DNA of 34,052 bases from RGIG4694 sp964501705 (GTDB lineage: Bacteria; Bacillota; Clostridia; Oscillospirales; Ruminococcaceae): positions 1-34,052 of the forward strand of contig CAZCUQ010000007.1 of assembly GCA_964501705.1 (NCBI GenBank). Direction: 5' to 3'. The stretch's first letter is position 1. The number at the start of each line of letters is the position of its first letter. Shown here piece after piece: positions 1-7,716 of this stretch. The translations under genes were made by a program, and so were the position numbers. The notes below the pieces were generated by a model. It ran no database searches. It saw nothing but the letters and a program-made list of their open reading frames with translations, and had not been told where the DNA came from.

Positions 1-183
1 ATTTTAACAGATTAAGTACAAAATTGCAATAGCTTTTGTGATGATTTTACAAATCTTACGTAAACCAACACACTCTCTTGTTGATTCTGACGAAAATTTT
101 CAACATTTTTTCTTTAAATTATCATAGTATACGAAGTTTTTGCCGTAATTTAACAATTATGTAAATTTCGGAAAAGAAAATAT

Positions 184-202
184 ACTGAAATTCACTTTCA
201 GT
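184..202 (-). terminator. Weak terminator of spoIIE
   Basis: On the minus strand a 7-bp stem (ACTGAAA / TTTCAGT) with a 5-nt loop overlaps the spoIIE stop codon and is followed by a T-rich stretch (TATTTTCTTTTCC). The stem is AT-rich and short, so this may be only a partial terminator. Positions 1-183 hold no recognisable gene. Confidence 0.4.
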
Positions 203-2540
203 TTTTATAAAGCTTAACGGCGCATACGGTCTTGTCGTCCTCTCTGTGACGGGGATCTTTATCTTTTTCTTCATTTCCGAAGGACAGTATCTTTTCCGCG
301 CACATCTCCGCTGTTGAAGCATCGTTCATCATTGCCTCGGAAATAAACTTCCCGTCCGCCTTTACGCCGTCGGAGATCATAACGACCGAGTCCTTTGCCC
401 AAAGAGAATATTTCAGAGGAATAGCCGACGTTTCTGTAAGAATACCGACGGGAAGAGCGCTGTTTTCCGATTTTTTTATTTCATTTCCATGCCGCAGATA
501 GCTCGGAGCGGCTCCGTGCTTGTAGAAAACGCACTTTCCCGAAAATGTGTCTATCTCGCAGATATCTACGGTAGTGAACATCTCGTCTCCCGAAACTCCG
601 CCGAGAAGAAGATTCGCGTAAGAAACTGCAGCCTCCGCGCCCATATCGGAGCGAATAAGTCTTTTTATAAGAGAAAACGCCATGCAGCTTTCCTCGACCG
701 CTCTCTGACCGCTGCCCATTCCGTCGGCGACGATAACGTATAATTTTCCGAAGCCGTCGTAAAAATATCCTGCGGTATCTCCCGATTTTTCCTCGCCGCC
801 GCTCTGTTGTTTTATGGAGACGTCGGCGATAAGTTCGGGTACACGGCACCATCTTATTCTTGTGATGTTTTTTCCTTCCTCGTTTTTTTCGGAAAGAGGG
901 ATATCGAGAGCCGTACCCGTAATTTCCGACAGCATATCCGTAAGCTTACCGAAAGGGATATCCTCCGCTCCCGAAATAAAAGCTTCGACATAAGCTCTTC
1001 CAAAGCTGTCGTAATAAACGGCGGATGATTTGACATTAAGTCCGAATTCGCGAAGTCCGTCCGCAGCTGTACATGAAACGGAGACGTCATATCTGAGATT
1101 ATTGTTGATAAGAGACGCAAGCGAAAGTCTTTCGGCTTTCAGCTGCTCCAGCGAGGACGCGCATAATCCGAACGAAAGTCTTTCATCCGCTCTTCTTCTC
1201 TGTTCGGCGAAAAGTTCTTTTGCAAGGCTTTTAACGATATCGGGTTTTCTCACGCATTTTGAAAAGCGCGGCGGAAGCTCGCTTTCGGATATTTTGCCGT
1301 TTCGGAGAATTATCTCCGCAGCCTCGTCAAGAGGACTTTTTTTTGAGTCACGGGGAACCTTGGAAAACAGCTCATTGCAGTAATCCTCGTTTTTGCAGGA
1401 TTTGCAGATCTTAGTCTTTACGTGACCCGCTATATCGTGTTCGCATTCCTTGCTCTCGTATATTTTTCTTGCTTTGGAGATATCCTCCCCGATACTTTCG
1501 AGAATTTCCGAGGAAAAATTAAGCTTTGCGGAGATATGTCCGCGTTCACCCCGTTCTCTTCTGTCGGTTCTGTCGATAAACGGAGCGTAAAATCTTTCGG
1601 GAAATATAAAATACAAAAGTGCGGCAAAAGCGCTGTCGGCAATATAATTCACGGTTCCCGAAGGAAGTCCGATGATGACGACAGACGCCATAGCCGCAAA
1701 AAGATACGTCATCGAAAGCCAAAGCTTTCCTCTGTGAGCGGCAAGTCCCGAAATAAGCGCCGCGGAAGCGGCAAATGCAGCCGAACGTGAAAAATCGCTG
1801 TTTGCAAGTATCATAGCGACAGTTCCCGCAGCACCTGCGGCAGCTCCTCCCGCACTTCCGTATTTCTTTGCGAAGATCATGGAAAAGATAAAAATCAGTA
1901 TTCTTCCGGGATTAAATATGTAAACATCGATCCCGCAGACCGCCGAAGCGATAAGCGTCATGCAGAAATATACGGGGACTGTATCGGGAGAGCCGCCTCC
2001 GACGGAAGCAGCTCCCGACGCCCTTTCAAAAAAATACGCTCCGAAAACGCACACTGCCGTTCTGAAAACGACCGCCGCGGCCGCGGATACGGAAAATCCC
2101 GTATATAAAGCCGTAATTGTCCCAAATCCCAGATACGAAAGCGACGATAGCAGCACTCCGCCCTTTACCGAAAACCTGTGAGATGAAAACAGCTTGACAA
2201 GCAGCATGAAAAGACAGGTAAATATTTCGGGAAGCGCGGTTTTCAGATTGCCGAAAGCTATGCAGGATAAAATGCTTCCGAAAATCGCGGCGCTGCTTTC
2301 AAATACTCCGAGAGGAGCGCAAAACGCGACCGAAAGCGGAGAATGTATCCCCCCGAAGGATGAGCCGGTGAGAAAAAAAGCTCCTGCGGCGCTGAGAACG
2401 GCTCTTGTCGATTCCCTATGCATGAACTTTTCCGCTTCGGGAATTTCCCTTGCGGTATAAACGTTATCCTTGATACGTCTGTGCTTTTTGTTCTCGTCAT
2501 CGGAAAAAATCTTTTCCTTTGATGGATTTTCCATGATCAT
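198..2540 (-). CDS. spoIIE: Stage II sporulation protein E (SpoIIE), PP2C phosphatase
   Basis: SpoIIE dephosphorylates the anti-anti-sigma factor SpoIIAA at the polar septum, which releases sigma F in the forespore. The 780-residue protein has the usual layout. The first ~45 residues are cytoplasmic and charged, residues ~50-320 form a block of many hydrophobic segments, then comes a regulatory region with a Cys-rich stretch (CKSCKNEDYC), and a PP2C-type phosphatase domain fills roughly the last 200 residues. The phosphatase shows the metal-binding motifs ADGMGSG, ISDGV and, near the end, DDKT. Length matches the family (about 800). The ATG at 2540 is preceded by AAAGGAAG at good spacing; a second ATG two codons later is less well placed. 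A TATAAT lies at 2611-2616 with no good -35 at 17 bp. It stands alone, which is common for spoIIE. Confidence 0.97.
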   Translation of the reverse strand: MIMENPSKEKIFSDDENKKHRRIKDNVYTAREIPEAEKFMHRESTRAVLSAAGAFFLTGSSFGGIHSPLSVAFCAPLGVFESSAAIFGSILSCIAFGNLKTALPEIFTCLFMLLVKLFSSHRFSVKGGVLLSSLSYLGFGTITALYTGFSVSAAAAVVFRTAVCVFGAYFFERASGAASVGGGSPDTVPVYFCMTLIASAVCGIDVYIFNPGRILIFIFSMIFAKKYGSAGGAAAGAAGTVAMILANSDFSRSAAFAASAALISGLAAHRGKLWLSMTYLFAAMASVVIIGLPSGTVNYIADSAFAALLYFIFPERFYAPFIDRTDRRERGERGHISAKLNFSSEILESIGEDISKARKIYESKECEHDIAGHVKTKICKSCKNEDYCNELFSKVPRDSKKSPLDEAAEIILRNGKISESELPPRFSKCVRKPDIVKSLAKELFAEQRRRADERLSFGLCASSLEQLKAERLSLASLINNNLRYDVSVSCTAADGLREFGLNVKSSAVYYDSFGRAYVEAFISGAEDIPFGKLTDMLSEITGTALDIPLSEKNEEGKNITRIRWCRVPELIADVSIKQQSGGEEKSGDTAGYFYDGFGKLYVIVADGMGSGQRAVEESCMAFSLIKRLIRSDMGAEAAVSYANLLLGGVSGDEMFTTVDICEIDTFSGKCVFYKHGAAPSYLRHGNEIKKSENSALPVGILTETSAIPLKYSLWAKDSVVMISDGVKADGKFISEAMMNDASTAEMCAEKILSFGNEEKDKDPRHREDDKTVCAVKLYKN

Positions 2541-2659
2541 TTGTTATCTTCCTTTCTCTTTGCTTCTTCACTTTCTCGAAAATAAAGAATAGAAATTATC
2601 AGTTATTTTTATTATATACTTATTCGCGTGAAAATTTTGTCTGAAAGAGTAGGAAAAAT

Positions 2660-2691
2660 AAAAAAAATCCTTCCGAAAACGTTTCGGAAGG
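2660..2691 (-). terminator. Rho-independent terminator after the Fe-S assembly genes
   Basis: A 10-bp stem, CCTTCCGAAA / TTTCGGAAGG (2669-2678 and 2682-2691), is followed on the minus strand by a run of eight T at 2661-2668. It sits between the sufB-like stop (2907) and spoIIE (2540), and so would end transcription coming from the suf genes. Confidence 0.85.
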
Positions 2692-2714
2692 TAAAAAAAG
2701 ATATAGGATTATGG

Positions 2715-2816
2715 GGGTTCTCGCGGTACAGGGGTAAAATACCGCGAATAAAAATGAATTGGGGGGTCTTTTATAAAAACTCTGTGAGGGGTAAAACACA
2801 GATTTTATAAAAGCTG
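2715..2816. other. Two hairpins with the same AGGGGTAAAA loop
   Basis: Hairpin 1 has arms TCGCGGTA (2721-2728) and TACCGCGA (2740-2747). Hairpin 2 has inner arms CTGTG / CACAG and outer arms CTTTTATAAAA / TTTTATAAAAG (to 2814). The stems are unrelated in sequence, yet both loops read AGGGGTAAAA and both are preceded by a run of five to six G. Conserved loop with changed stem is what a structured RNA motif looks like. On the minus strand this lies in the 3' UTR of the suf genes, ahead of the terminator at 2660-2691. I see no convincing gene in this 366-bp gap; an open frame of 60 codons on plus (2628-2810) runs through the hairpins and lacks a ribosome site. Confidence 0.6.
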
Positions 2817-2906
2817 ATTTAACCTGAGAATACTTTTCTCATTGACTAAATAATACCCTGTTTATGTGTAAATTCCGTGATATTGAAACGAAATAAAAAT
2901 GAAAGC

Positions 2907-3836
2907 TTATCGCAAAAATCCGTCTATTATTTTCTGTTCGGCTTCTTCTTCGGTAAGCCCTAAGGTGCAGAGCTTTATTATCTGTTCGCCCGCTATTTTT
3001 CCTATGGCTGCCTCGTGGATAAGCGCCGCGTCAACGGAATTTGCGGAAAGCGCGGGAGACGCATAGACCTTTCCGTTGTCGGAAAGAATCGCGTCACATT
3101 CGGAATGTCCCGTGCAGCGGCAGTTTCCCGCTATCTTTGACGTGAATTCCTGAACGGAATTTCCCTTTGCGACCGAACGGGATACGATATCCGCTCCCGA
3201 ATCCTCGCCCTCAAGTATCACGTCAAACGCTGATTTTGCGGTTTCTTCCCGGTCGGTAAGGAGTCTTTCTCTTACCGTCAGCTTTGCGCCCGACTTTAAC
3301 TTTGCTTTAGTCACCCTGTCCGTGCTGTCAACTCCGCCAAGCTGTATCGAATCCATAAGAAATGAGGAATTTTCATCGAGAAAAATATCCGTAACGGGAT
3401 CGATCCTTCTCTTTCCCGGACCAATTCCCGTTCCGATATGCTTTTCACGATATTCAACCTTGGCGTTTTTCCCGATAAAAAACCGATGAATACCGTTGTG
3501 TCTCGAACCCTCCTCGTCATCGGAATGTACGCCGCAGCCCGCGACAATAATAACATCCGCATTATCCTCAATGAAGAAATCATTGTAAACAAGATCGTTT
3601 ATCCCCGAATGTGAAACGCAGGCGGGAATATAGACCGTCTCGCCGTTTGTTTTCGAGCTTATCCTTATATTTATTCCGGGAGCGTCATCCTTTGCGGTTA
3701 TCTGCACGTTTTCGGAGGAAGCTCTCCCCGCGCAGCCGCTGTCGACTCTTATATTGTATGCTCCCTTGAAAGCGTCCTTTGAACCTGTGACGATCTCAAG
3801 CATTTCCTTTGTAGCCTCGTCGATTATTTTATCCAT
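2907..3836 (-). CDS. sufB: SufB/SufD-family Fe-S cluster scaffold (minimal SUF type)
   Basis: This is the scaffold partner of the SufC ATPase in Fe-S cluster assembly. At 309 residues it is much shorter than classical SufB (about 480) and keeps mainly the right-handed beta-helix core and the C-terminal helical region. The C-terminal part is diagnostic: NCRCTGHSECDAIL (Cys239, 241, 247), then HEAAIGKIAGEQ with His274 and Glu275, then TLGLTEEEAEQKIIDGFLR. These match the SufB region that carries the cluster-building Cys and Glu. Only two suf-type genes are present, with no sufD, sufS or sufU in the window, which fits the two-component SUF-like minimal systems described in anaerobes. It follows sufC by 5 bp, so the two are co-transcribed. 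It could equally be annotated SufD family; the paired function is secure. Confidence 0.9.
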   Translation of the reverse strand: MDKIIDEATKEMLEIVTGSKDAFKGAYNIRVDSGCAGRASSENVQITAKDDAPGINIRISSKTNGETVYIPACVSHSGINDLVYNDFFIEDNADVIIVAGCGVHSDDEEGSRHNGIHRFFIGKNAKVEYREKHIGTGIGPGKRRIDPVTDIFLDENSSFLMDSIQLGGVDSTDRVTKAKLKSGAKLTVRERLLTDREETAKSAFDVILEGEDSGADIVSRSVAKGNSVQEFTSKIAGNCRCTGHSECDAILSDNGKVYASPALSANSVDAALIHEAAIGKIAGEQIIKLCTLGLTEEEAEQKIIDGFLR

Positions 3837-3841
3837 TGGTT

Positions 3842-4579
3842 TTAGCTCCTTCCCGCAGTCTTAGCCGCACAGCAGCTGCTCGTGACATTTCCCGTTCCCT
3901 TTAAGAGTTCGGGAAGAATTATTTCTCCCTTATTGAATCTCATAAGCTCGCCGCCCTTTACAACTCCGATGTAATCGGCGATTTTCAGTATTCTTTCCTG
4001 ATGGGAAATTATAAGAAGCGAACGGTTTTCCTTTTCCTTCAGTCTTTCAAAGGTACTGATAAGGCTTTCAAAGCTCCAGAGATCGATTCCCGCCTCCGGC
4101 TCGTCAAATACGGTAAGAACAGCGTTCTTTCTTGCCAGGACTGAAGCTATTTCTATTCTTTTATGCTCTCCGCCCGACAGGGAAGCGTCCGCCTCTCTGT
4201 CGATGTATTCTCTGGCGCACAGACCCACCTCCGCGAGATACGCGCACGCTTCATCGTGAGACAGATTCTTTTCCGCGGATATTTCAAGCAGATTCTTTAC
4301 GGTAATGCCTTTAAATCTGACAGGCTGCTGAAAAGCGTAGGCTATTCCTTTTTTGGCTCTTTCGGTGACAGAGCAGCCTGTGATATCCTCTCCTCCGAGA
4401 AGAATTTGTCCCTTGTCCGGCATATAAAGTCCCGCGATGATTTTCGCGAGAGAAGTTTTTCCGCCGCCGTTCGGACCCGTAAGAACAGTAAGCTTTCCGT
4501 CGGGAATGGTAAGATCGACGCCCTTTACAATAGAATCGCCGTCGGGAGTTTTCCAGTGAATATTTTTAAGTTCCAGCAT
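3842..4579 (-). CDS. sufC: SufC-type ABC ATPase for Fe-S cluster assembly
   Basis: Cytoplasmic ATPase that drives conformational change in the SufB-type scaffold. All ABC motifs are present in 245 residues: Walker A GPNGGGKT (35-42), Q-loop around FQQP, signature LSGGEHKR (134-141), Walker B VLTVFDEPEAG with Glu160, and H-loop His193. The FQQP and SGGEHKR variants are typical of SufC rather than of a transporter ATPase, and no permease gene is nearby. The C-terminus is odd: it ends in a short tail with adjacent cysteines (SSCCAAKTAGRS), beyond the usual SufC end. The ATG at 4579 is preceded by GGAGG. A palindrome at 4616-4638 lies just upstream and may be an operator. Confidence 0.93.
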   Translation of the reverse strand: MLELKNIHWKTPDGDSIVKGVDLTIPDGKLTVLTGPNGGGKTSLAKIIAGLYMPDKGQILLGGEDITGCSVTERAKKGIAYAFQQPVRFKGITVKNLLEISAEKNLSHDEACAYLAEVGLCAREYIDREADASLSGGEHKRIEIASVLARKNAVLTVFDEPEAGIDLWSFESLISTFERLKEKENRSLLIISHQERILKIADYIGVVKGGELMRFNKGEIILPELLKGTGNVTSSCCAAKTAGRS

Positions 4580-4615
4580 TTTTTCCTCCGTTTTTTCGGT
4601 TTAAAATAAGATTAT

Positions 4616-4638
4616 TATTTACTGTCTGACAGTAAATA
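4616..4638. promoter_or_regulatory. Perfect 23-bp palindrome, candidate operator of the suf genes
   Basis: The arms TATTTACTGTC and GACAGTAAATA are perfect inverted repeats around one central base. The site ends 36 bp before the sufC start codon, where a promoter or operator would be expected, and is followed on the minus strand by AATAATAAT, which could serve as a -10. A one-base loop makes an RNA hairpin less natural than a dimer-binding DNA site. Fe-S assembly genes are commonly controlled by Rrf2-family repressors, but no regulator gene is in the window and I cannot assign the site to a known family. Confidence 0.6.
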
Positions 4639-4640
4639 TC

Positions 4641-4664
4641 CCGCCGCATGAAATATTGCGGCGG
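4641..4664 (-). terminator. GC-rich hairpin after the signal-peptidase-like gene
   Basis: An 8-bp stem CCGCCGCA / TGCGGCGG with an 8-nt loop starts 6 bp after the stop codon of the gene ending at 4671. There is no T run after it on the minus strand, so it may be a weak terminator or an mRNA 3'-end stabiliser. Confidence 0.4.
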
Positions 4665-4670
4665 AAAAAC

Positions 4671-5996
4671 TTACATTCTTTCGTTGATTTTTTTCTGCTC
4701 CGCGTCGATAAGTTCCATAAGCTCCTCGACAGTTTTATTGCTTTTCTTCTTTTTTCTCGGAGCTATCGGCTCATCGGGAACAACGGAGTTTACGGGGATA
4801 GAATTTGTTTGCGCAATGATCTTATCCGCCTGTGTAAATTCGCGGACAGCTTCCGGCTCCTTATCAAGGCTGAAGAAATCACGCGGCATCTCGGCTTCGG
4901 GAACAGTCTTCGGCTTGGAAAAGCGTCTTGCTTTTCCCTGTTCTTCCTGCGGCTCTGCGGGATAAGCGGAGGTTTTTATTCCCGCAATTTTTTCGGGAAT
5001 AACGTTGCTGCCGTTATAGACAGTTTTCATGCTTTCGTCCTCGCCCTTCATAAGTTCGGAAACAGGGTCGTTTGCCGCGTATTCGTCCTCAGGTATTCCG
5101 ACCGGTTCATTTGTGAACGCGTCTGCGGAGTAAAGCGTTTTTTCGCGTGTTTTTCCCTGCATAACATCAAGCTTTTCATCGGTAACAAGACCGCTTCCGT
5201 TATTTTTGTTAAGCTCGAAAACGGCGTTTCCGCTTCTGTCGACTTTAAACGAGCTTTCCGCCTTTTCCTCCTTTGCCGTATCGAATTTTGCCCGCACGGG
5301 CGGAAAATCCTCGACAGGTTCATTTCTTTCGGGCGGGAGATAATCATTGTATGATACAAGGGGCGTATCGAGACTTCGGCGTCTTTGGGAAGAAGCCTTT
5401 TCGGGCTGATAAAGGTTCACGGGTTCTTCCTCATTGAAGCTGTAATCGTAATCCTCATCATCGGAGTTTTTCTGTATAATGATTATCTTCACCACCTGGA
5501 AAATAACGATAAGGATGCTCGGTATAATGGCAAGCACGATTATTCCGGTTTCCGACGTGATGAACGTAAGGGCGTCTCCCATGAATTCATCGTAGTACAT
5601 AGCCTTTGCAACGACGCTGCTGACGGGTATCTTATAGGTATCGTTTTCGAGAGAGGTGTTGTATTTGACTATGTAAAAATCTCCCGATTCCTCGGAGAGC
5701 ATTTCCTTTACCTTGATTATGGTAAAGCTGTTGTCAATCTGACATAGAACAACGCTCCCCTCACCTATGCTGTCGATGGCGTCCGCTTTGGAGAAAACCA
5801 CCGATTCGGCGGGAATATCCGGCTCCATGTTCACCGCATGGGTCTGATAGATATAGTACCCGAAAAATTTCGGAGCGCTTCCCGAATCCCGGAAAGAAAA
5901 ATATATCACAAGCATTGCCGCGATGATTAGAATGAGTATGACGATTATCACACATTCGGCCACGGGATGTCCGCTTTTTCCTTTTGTTTTTGACAC
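4671..5996 (-). CDS. Signal-peptidase-like membrane protein lacking the catalytic dyad
   Basis: Residues ~13-34 are a membrane segment, followed by an extracytoplasmic domain of about 115 residues, a second membrane segment (~151-175) and a long charged, disordered-looking tail of ~265 residues ending in a Lys-rich helix. The extracytoplasmic part follows the Sec11/SipW signal peptidase pattern (G-Y-x-I-Y-x-T..MEP.IP...VV, then GEGSVV, then a late VVAKAMYY strand). The serine of the usual S-M-E-P box is Asn56 here (NMEP), and the position of the catalytic histidine (usually T-H-R) reads TIIKV. It is therefore probably a non-peptidase. I chose the GTG at 5996 because AAAGGAAG sits 8 nt upstream; an in-frame TTG at 6020 lies before that ribosome site. 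A consensus promoter is at 6041-6069. Function is unknown. Confidence 0.75.
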   Translation of the reverse strand: MSKTKGKSGHPVAECVIIVILILIIAAMLVIYFSFRDSGSAPKFFGYYIYQTHAVNMEPDIPAESVVFSKADAIDSIGEGSVVLCQIDNSFTIIKVKEMLSEESGDFYIVKYNTSLENDTYKIPVSSVVAKAMYYDEFMGDALTFITSETGIIVLAIIPSILIVIFQVVKIIIIQKNSDDEDYDYSFNEEEPVNLYQPEKASSQRRRSLDTPLVSYNDYLPPERNEPVEDFPPVRAKFDTAKEEKAESSFKVDRSGNAVFELNKNNGSGLVTDEKLDVMQGKTREKTLYSADAFTNEPVGIPEDEYAANDPVSELMKGEDESMKTVYNGSNVIPEKIAGIKTSAYPAEPQEEQGKARRFSKPKTVPEAEMPRDFFSLDKEPEAVREFTQADKIIAQTNSIPVNSVVPDEPIAPRKKKKSNKTVEELMELIDAEQKKINERM

Positions 5997-6040
5997 TTTA
6001 CACTCTTCCTTTCTGCACAAGCAACAGAATACATATAGTT

Positions 6041-6069
6041 ATTATATCATACGCGGACATACTTTTCAA
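6041..6069 (-). promoter_or_regulatory. Sigma-A promoter of the signal-peptidase-like gene
   Basis: On the minus strand TTGAAA (6064-6069), a 17-bp spacer and TATAAT (6041-6046). The gene starts about 40 bp further on, at 5996. Confidence 0.85.
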
Positions 6070-6166
6070 GAGGTTATTTCTATTTAATAGTTTTTTTCCA
6101 AAGAAATTTATAATTATTTATCATTTGAGATAATAAAAATTCACAAATTATATGATAAATTCCCCC

Positions 6167-6195
6167 TTGACAAAAATGATTTACGGGATTATAAT
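6167..6195 (+). promoter_or_regulatory. Sigma-A promoter of the ilvA-ridA transcript
   Basis: TTGACA (6167-6172), a 17-bp spacer and TATAAT (6190-6195): full consensus. Transcription should start near 6202, just before the T-box leader. Confidence 0.93.
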
Positions 6196-6202
6196 ATACT
6201 TA

Positions 6203-6477
6203 TGTTATAGTTGAAATGCGTTTGACGAGGAACGGAACAGACAGGTGTTTTTCTCAGAGAGCCGTTGTCAGGTGAAAAACGGTAAAAAACGGTTCTGTTC
6301 GGATCACCCTCACAGCAGCTTCGCCGAAATAATTTAAGCGTTGACGTTTTCCCGCGTTACAGGGTATCTGTTAGCAGACAGAGCAGAGTGCCGTTATTCT
6401 GTAACGGAATTAAGAGTGGTACAGTGGATGCTTCGGCTTTCACCTCTTTATTTTGAGGTGAAAGCCTGTTTCGTTTT
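6203..6477 (+). promoter_or_regulatory. T-box riboswitch, isoleucine specificity
   Basis: The leader senses uncharged tRNA and controls readthrough into ilvA. Conserved parts are visible: the Stem I distal signature AGAGAGCCG...AGGTG at about 6258-6275, a specifier ATC at 6303-6305 followed by A, and the T-box itself. The antiterminator forms from AAGAG (6412-6416) with CTCTT (6444-6448) and GTG (6424-6426) with CAC (6441-6443), leaving the bulge TGGTACA, whose TGGT can pair with the tRNA end ACCA. The competing terminator has a 12-bp stem (6435-6446 with 6455-6466) followed by TGTTTCGTTTT. AUC and discriminator A fit tRNA-Ile, matching ilvA as first committed step towards isoleucine. The alternative reading ACC (Thr) is less likely because the base after a specifier is normally a purine. 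Confidence 0.95.
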
Positions 6478-6494
6478 AAAAGGAGAAATGTTTT

Positions 6495-7691
6495 ATGTTG
6501 ACTCTTGACAGTGTTTACAAGGCTTCCCACAAGCTAAAGGAAGTCATCAGACAGACAGATCTTATCTACGCGCCGAAAATCAGAACGGACTGCAAGGTTT
6601 ATCTCAAAACTGAAAACCTTCAGGTTACGGGATCATTTAAGGTAAGAGGCGCGTACTATAAGATCTCAAAACTCTCCGACGAGGAAAAAGCCCGCGGAGT
6701 TGTCGCGTGCAGCGCGGGAAATCATGCTCAGGGAGTTGCTCTTGCCGCCCGGAAGAACGGGATTAAAGCTGTTATCTGCCTTCCCGATGCGGCTCCAATC
6801 TCAAAGGTAGAAGCTACGCGCTCCTACGGCGCGGAGATCTGTCTCGTGGACGGAGTTTACGACGACGCTCACAACAAGGCTGAGGAGCTTAAAGAGCAGA
6901 TGGGCTATACATTTATTCACCCGTTCGATGACGATGACGTTATCGCGGGACAGGGAACGATCGCGCTCGAGCTTCTTGATCAGCTTGACAACATCGACGC
7001 GGTAGTCGTTCCCATAGGCGGAGGCGGACTTATATCGGGCGTTGCGTTCACTCTTAAAAATCTCAGACCCGAAATAAAGGTTTACGGCGTACAGGCCGCA
7101 GGCGCTCCGTCAATGCTGAATTCAGTAAACGACGGAAAAATAGAGTGTCTCGACAGAGTCTCCACCATAGCCGACGGAATTCAGGTAAAGGAACCGGGAG
7201 TAAATACCTTTGAATACGTTAAAAAATACGTGGACGGAATAGTCACCGTTACGGACGATGAAATATCATCGGCGATCCTTGAGCTTATCGAAACTCAGAA
7301 GCTTATCTCGGAGGGAGCGGGAGCTACTCCCGTTGCTGCGGTCATGTTCGGCAAGATACCGGATATCAGGGGAAAGAACGTGGTATGCCTTGTTTCGGGA
7401 GGAAATATCGATGTAACGATCCTCTCAAGAGTAATAAAAAGAGGTCTTCTCACTTCGGGCAGAACGGCAAATCTCTGCATTGAGCTTATTGACAAGCCGG
7501 GACAGCTTAAAGGCGTTGCGGAGATAATCTCATCAAAGGGCGGAAACGTCATCTCCATTCACCACGAAAGAGCAAGCGAAGGCTCGGACGTAAACGGATG
7601 CTATCTCAGAATAGTTCTCGAAACGAGAAACTTTGAACATATCAACGAAATTGAATCCGCTCTTAAAGAAGCGGGCTTCAAATTAGTATAA
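6495..7691 (+). CDS. ilvA: Threonine ammonia-lyase (threonine dehydratase)
   Basis: PLP enzyme that deaminates L-threonine to 2-oxobutanoate and ammonia, the entry to isoleucine synthesis. The 398 residues contain the PLP lysine in TGSFKVRGA (Lys49), the phosphate-binding loop IGGGGLISG (about 168-176) and a single C-terminal ACT domain from about residue 330 (LCIELIDKPGQLKGVAEII). This is the medium-length form with one ACT domain, unlike the ~510-residue E. coli IlvA with two. Such forms can be biosynthetic or degradative; the isoleucine T-box argues for biosynthesis. The ATG at 6495 has AGGAGA (6481-6486) upstream. ridA follows 25 bp later on the same transcript. Confidence 0.96.
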   Translation: MLTLDSVYKASHKLKEVIRQTDLIYAPKIRTDCKVYLKTENLQVTGSFKVRGAYYKISKLSDEEKARGVVACSAGNHAQGVALAARKNGIKAVICLPDAAPISKVEATRSYGAEICLVDGVYDDAHNKAEELKEQMGYTFIHPFDDDDVIAGQGTIALELLDQLDNIDAVVVPIGGGGLISGVAFTLKNLRPEIKVYGVQAAGAPSMLNSVNDGKIECLDRVSTIADGIQVKEPGVNTFEYVKKYVDGIVTVTDDEISSAILELIETQKLISEGAGATPVAAVMFGKIPDIRGKNVVCLVSGGNIDVTILSRVIKRGLLTSGRTANLCIELIDKPGQLKGVAEIISSKGGNVISIHHERASEGSDVNGCYLRIVLETRNFEHINEIESALKEAGFKLV

Positions 7692-7716
7692 TTAATTTTT
7701 ACGGGAGGAATTTACC

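Noticed and set aside
2628..2810. A 60-codon open frame on plus between the suf genes and spoIIE
   Set aside because: It runs through the terminator and both hairpins, has no ribosome site, and its composition (Lys/Gly/Arg runs) follows the repeats.
6203..6477. Threonine rather than isoleucine T-box (ACC at 6306-6308)
   Set aside because: The base after a specifier is normally a purine, which fits ATC followed by A; isoleucine is also the end product of the pathway.
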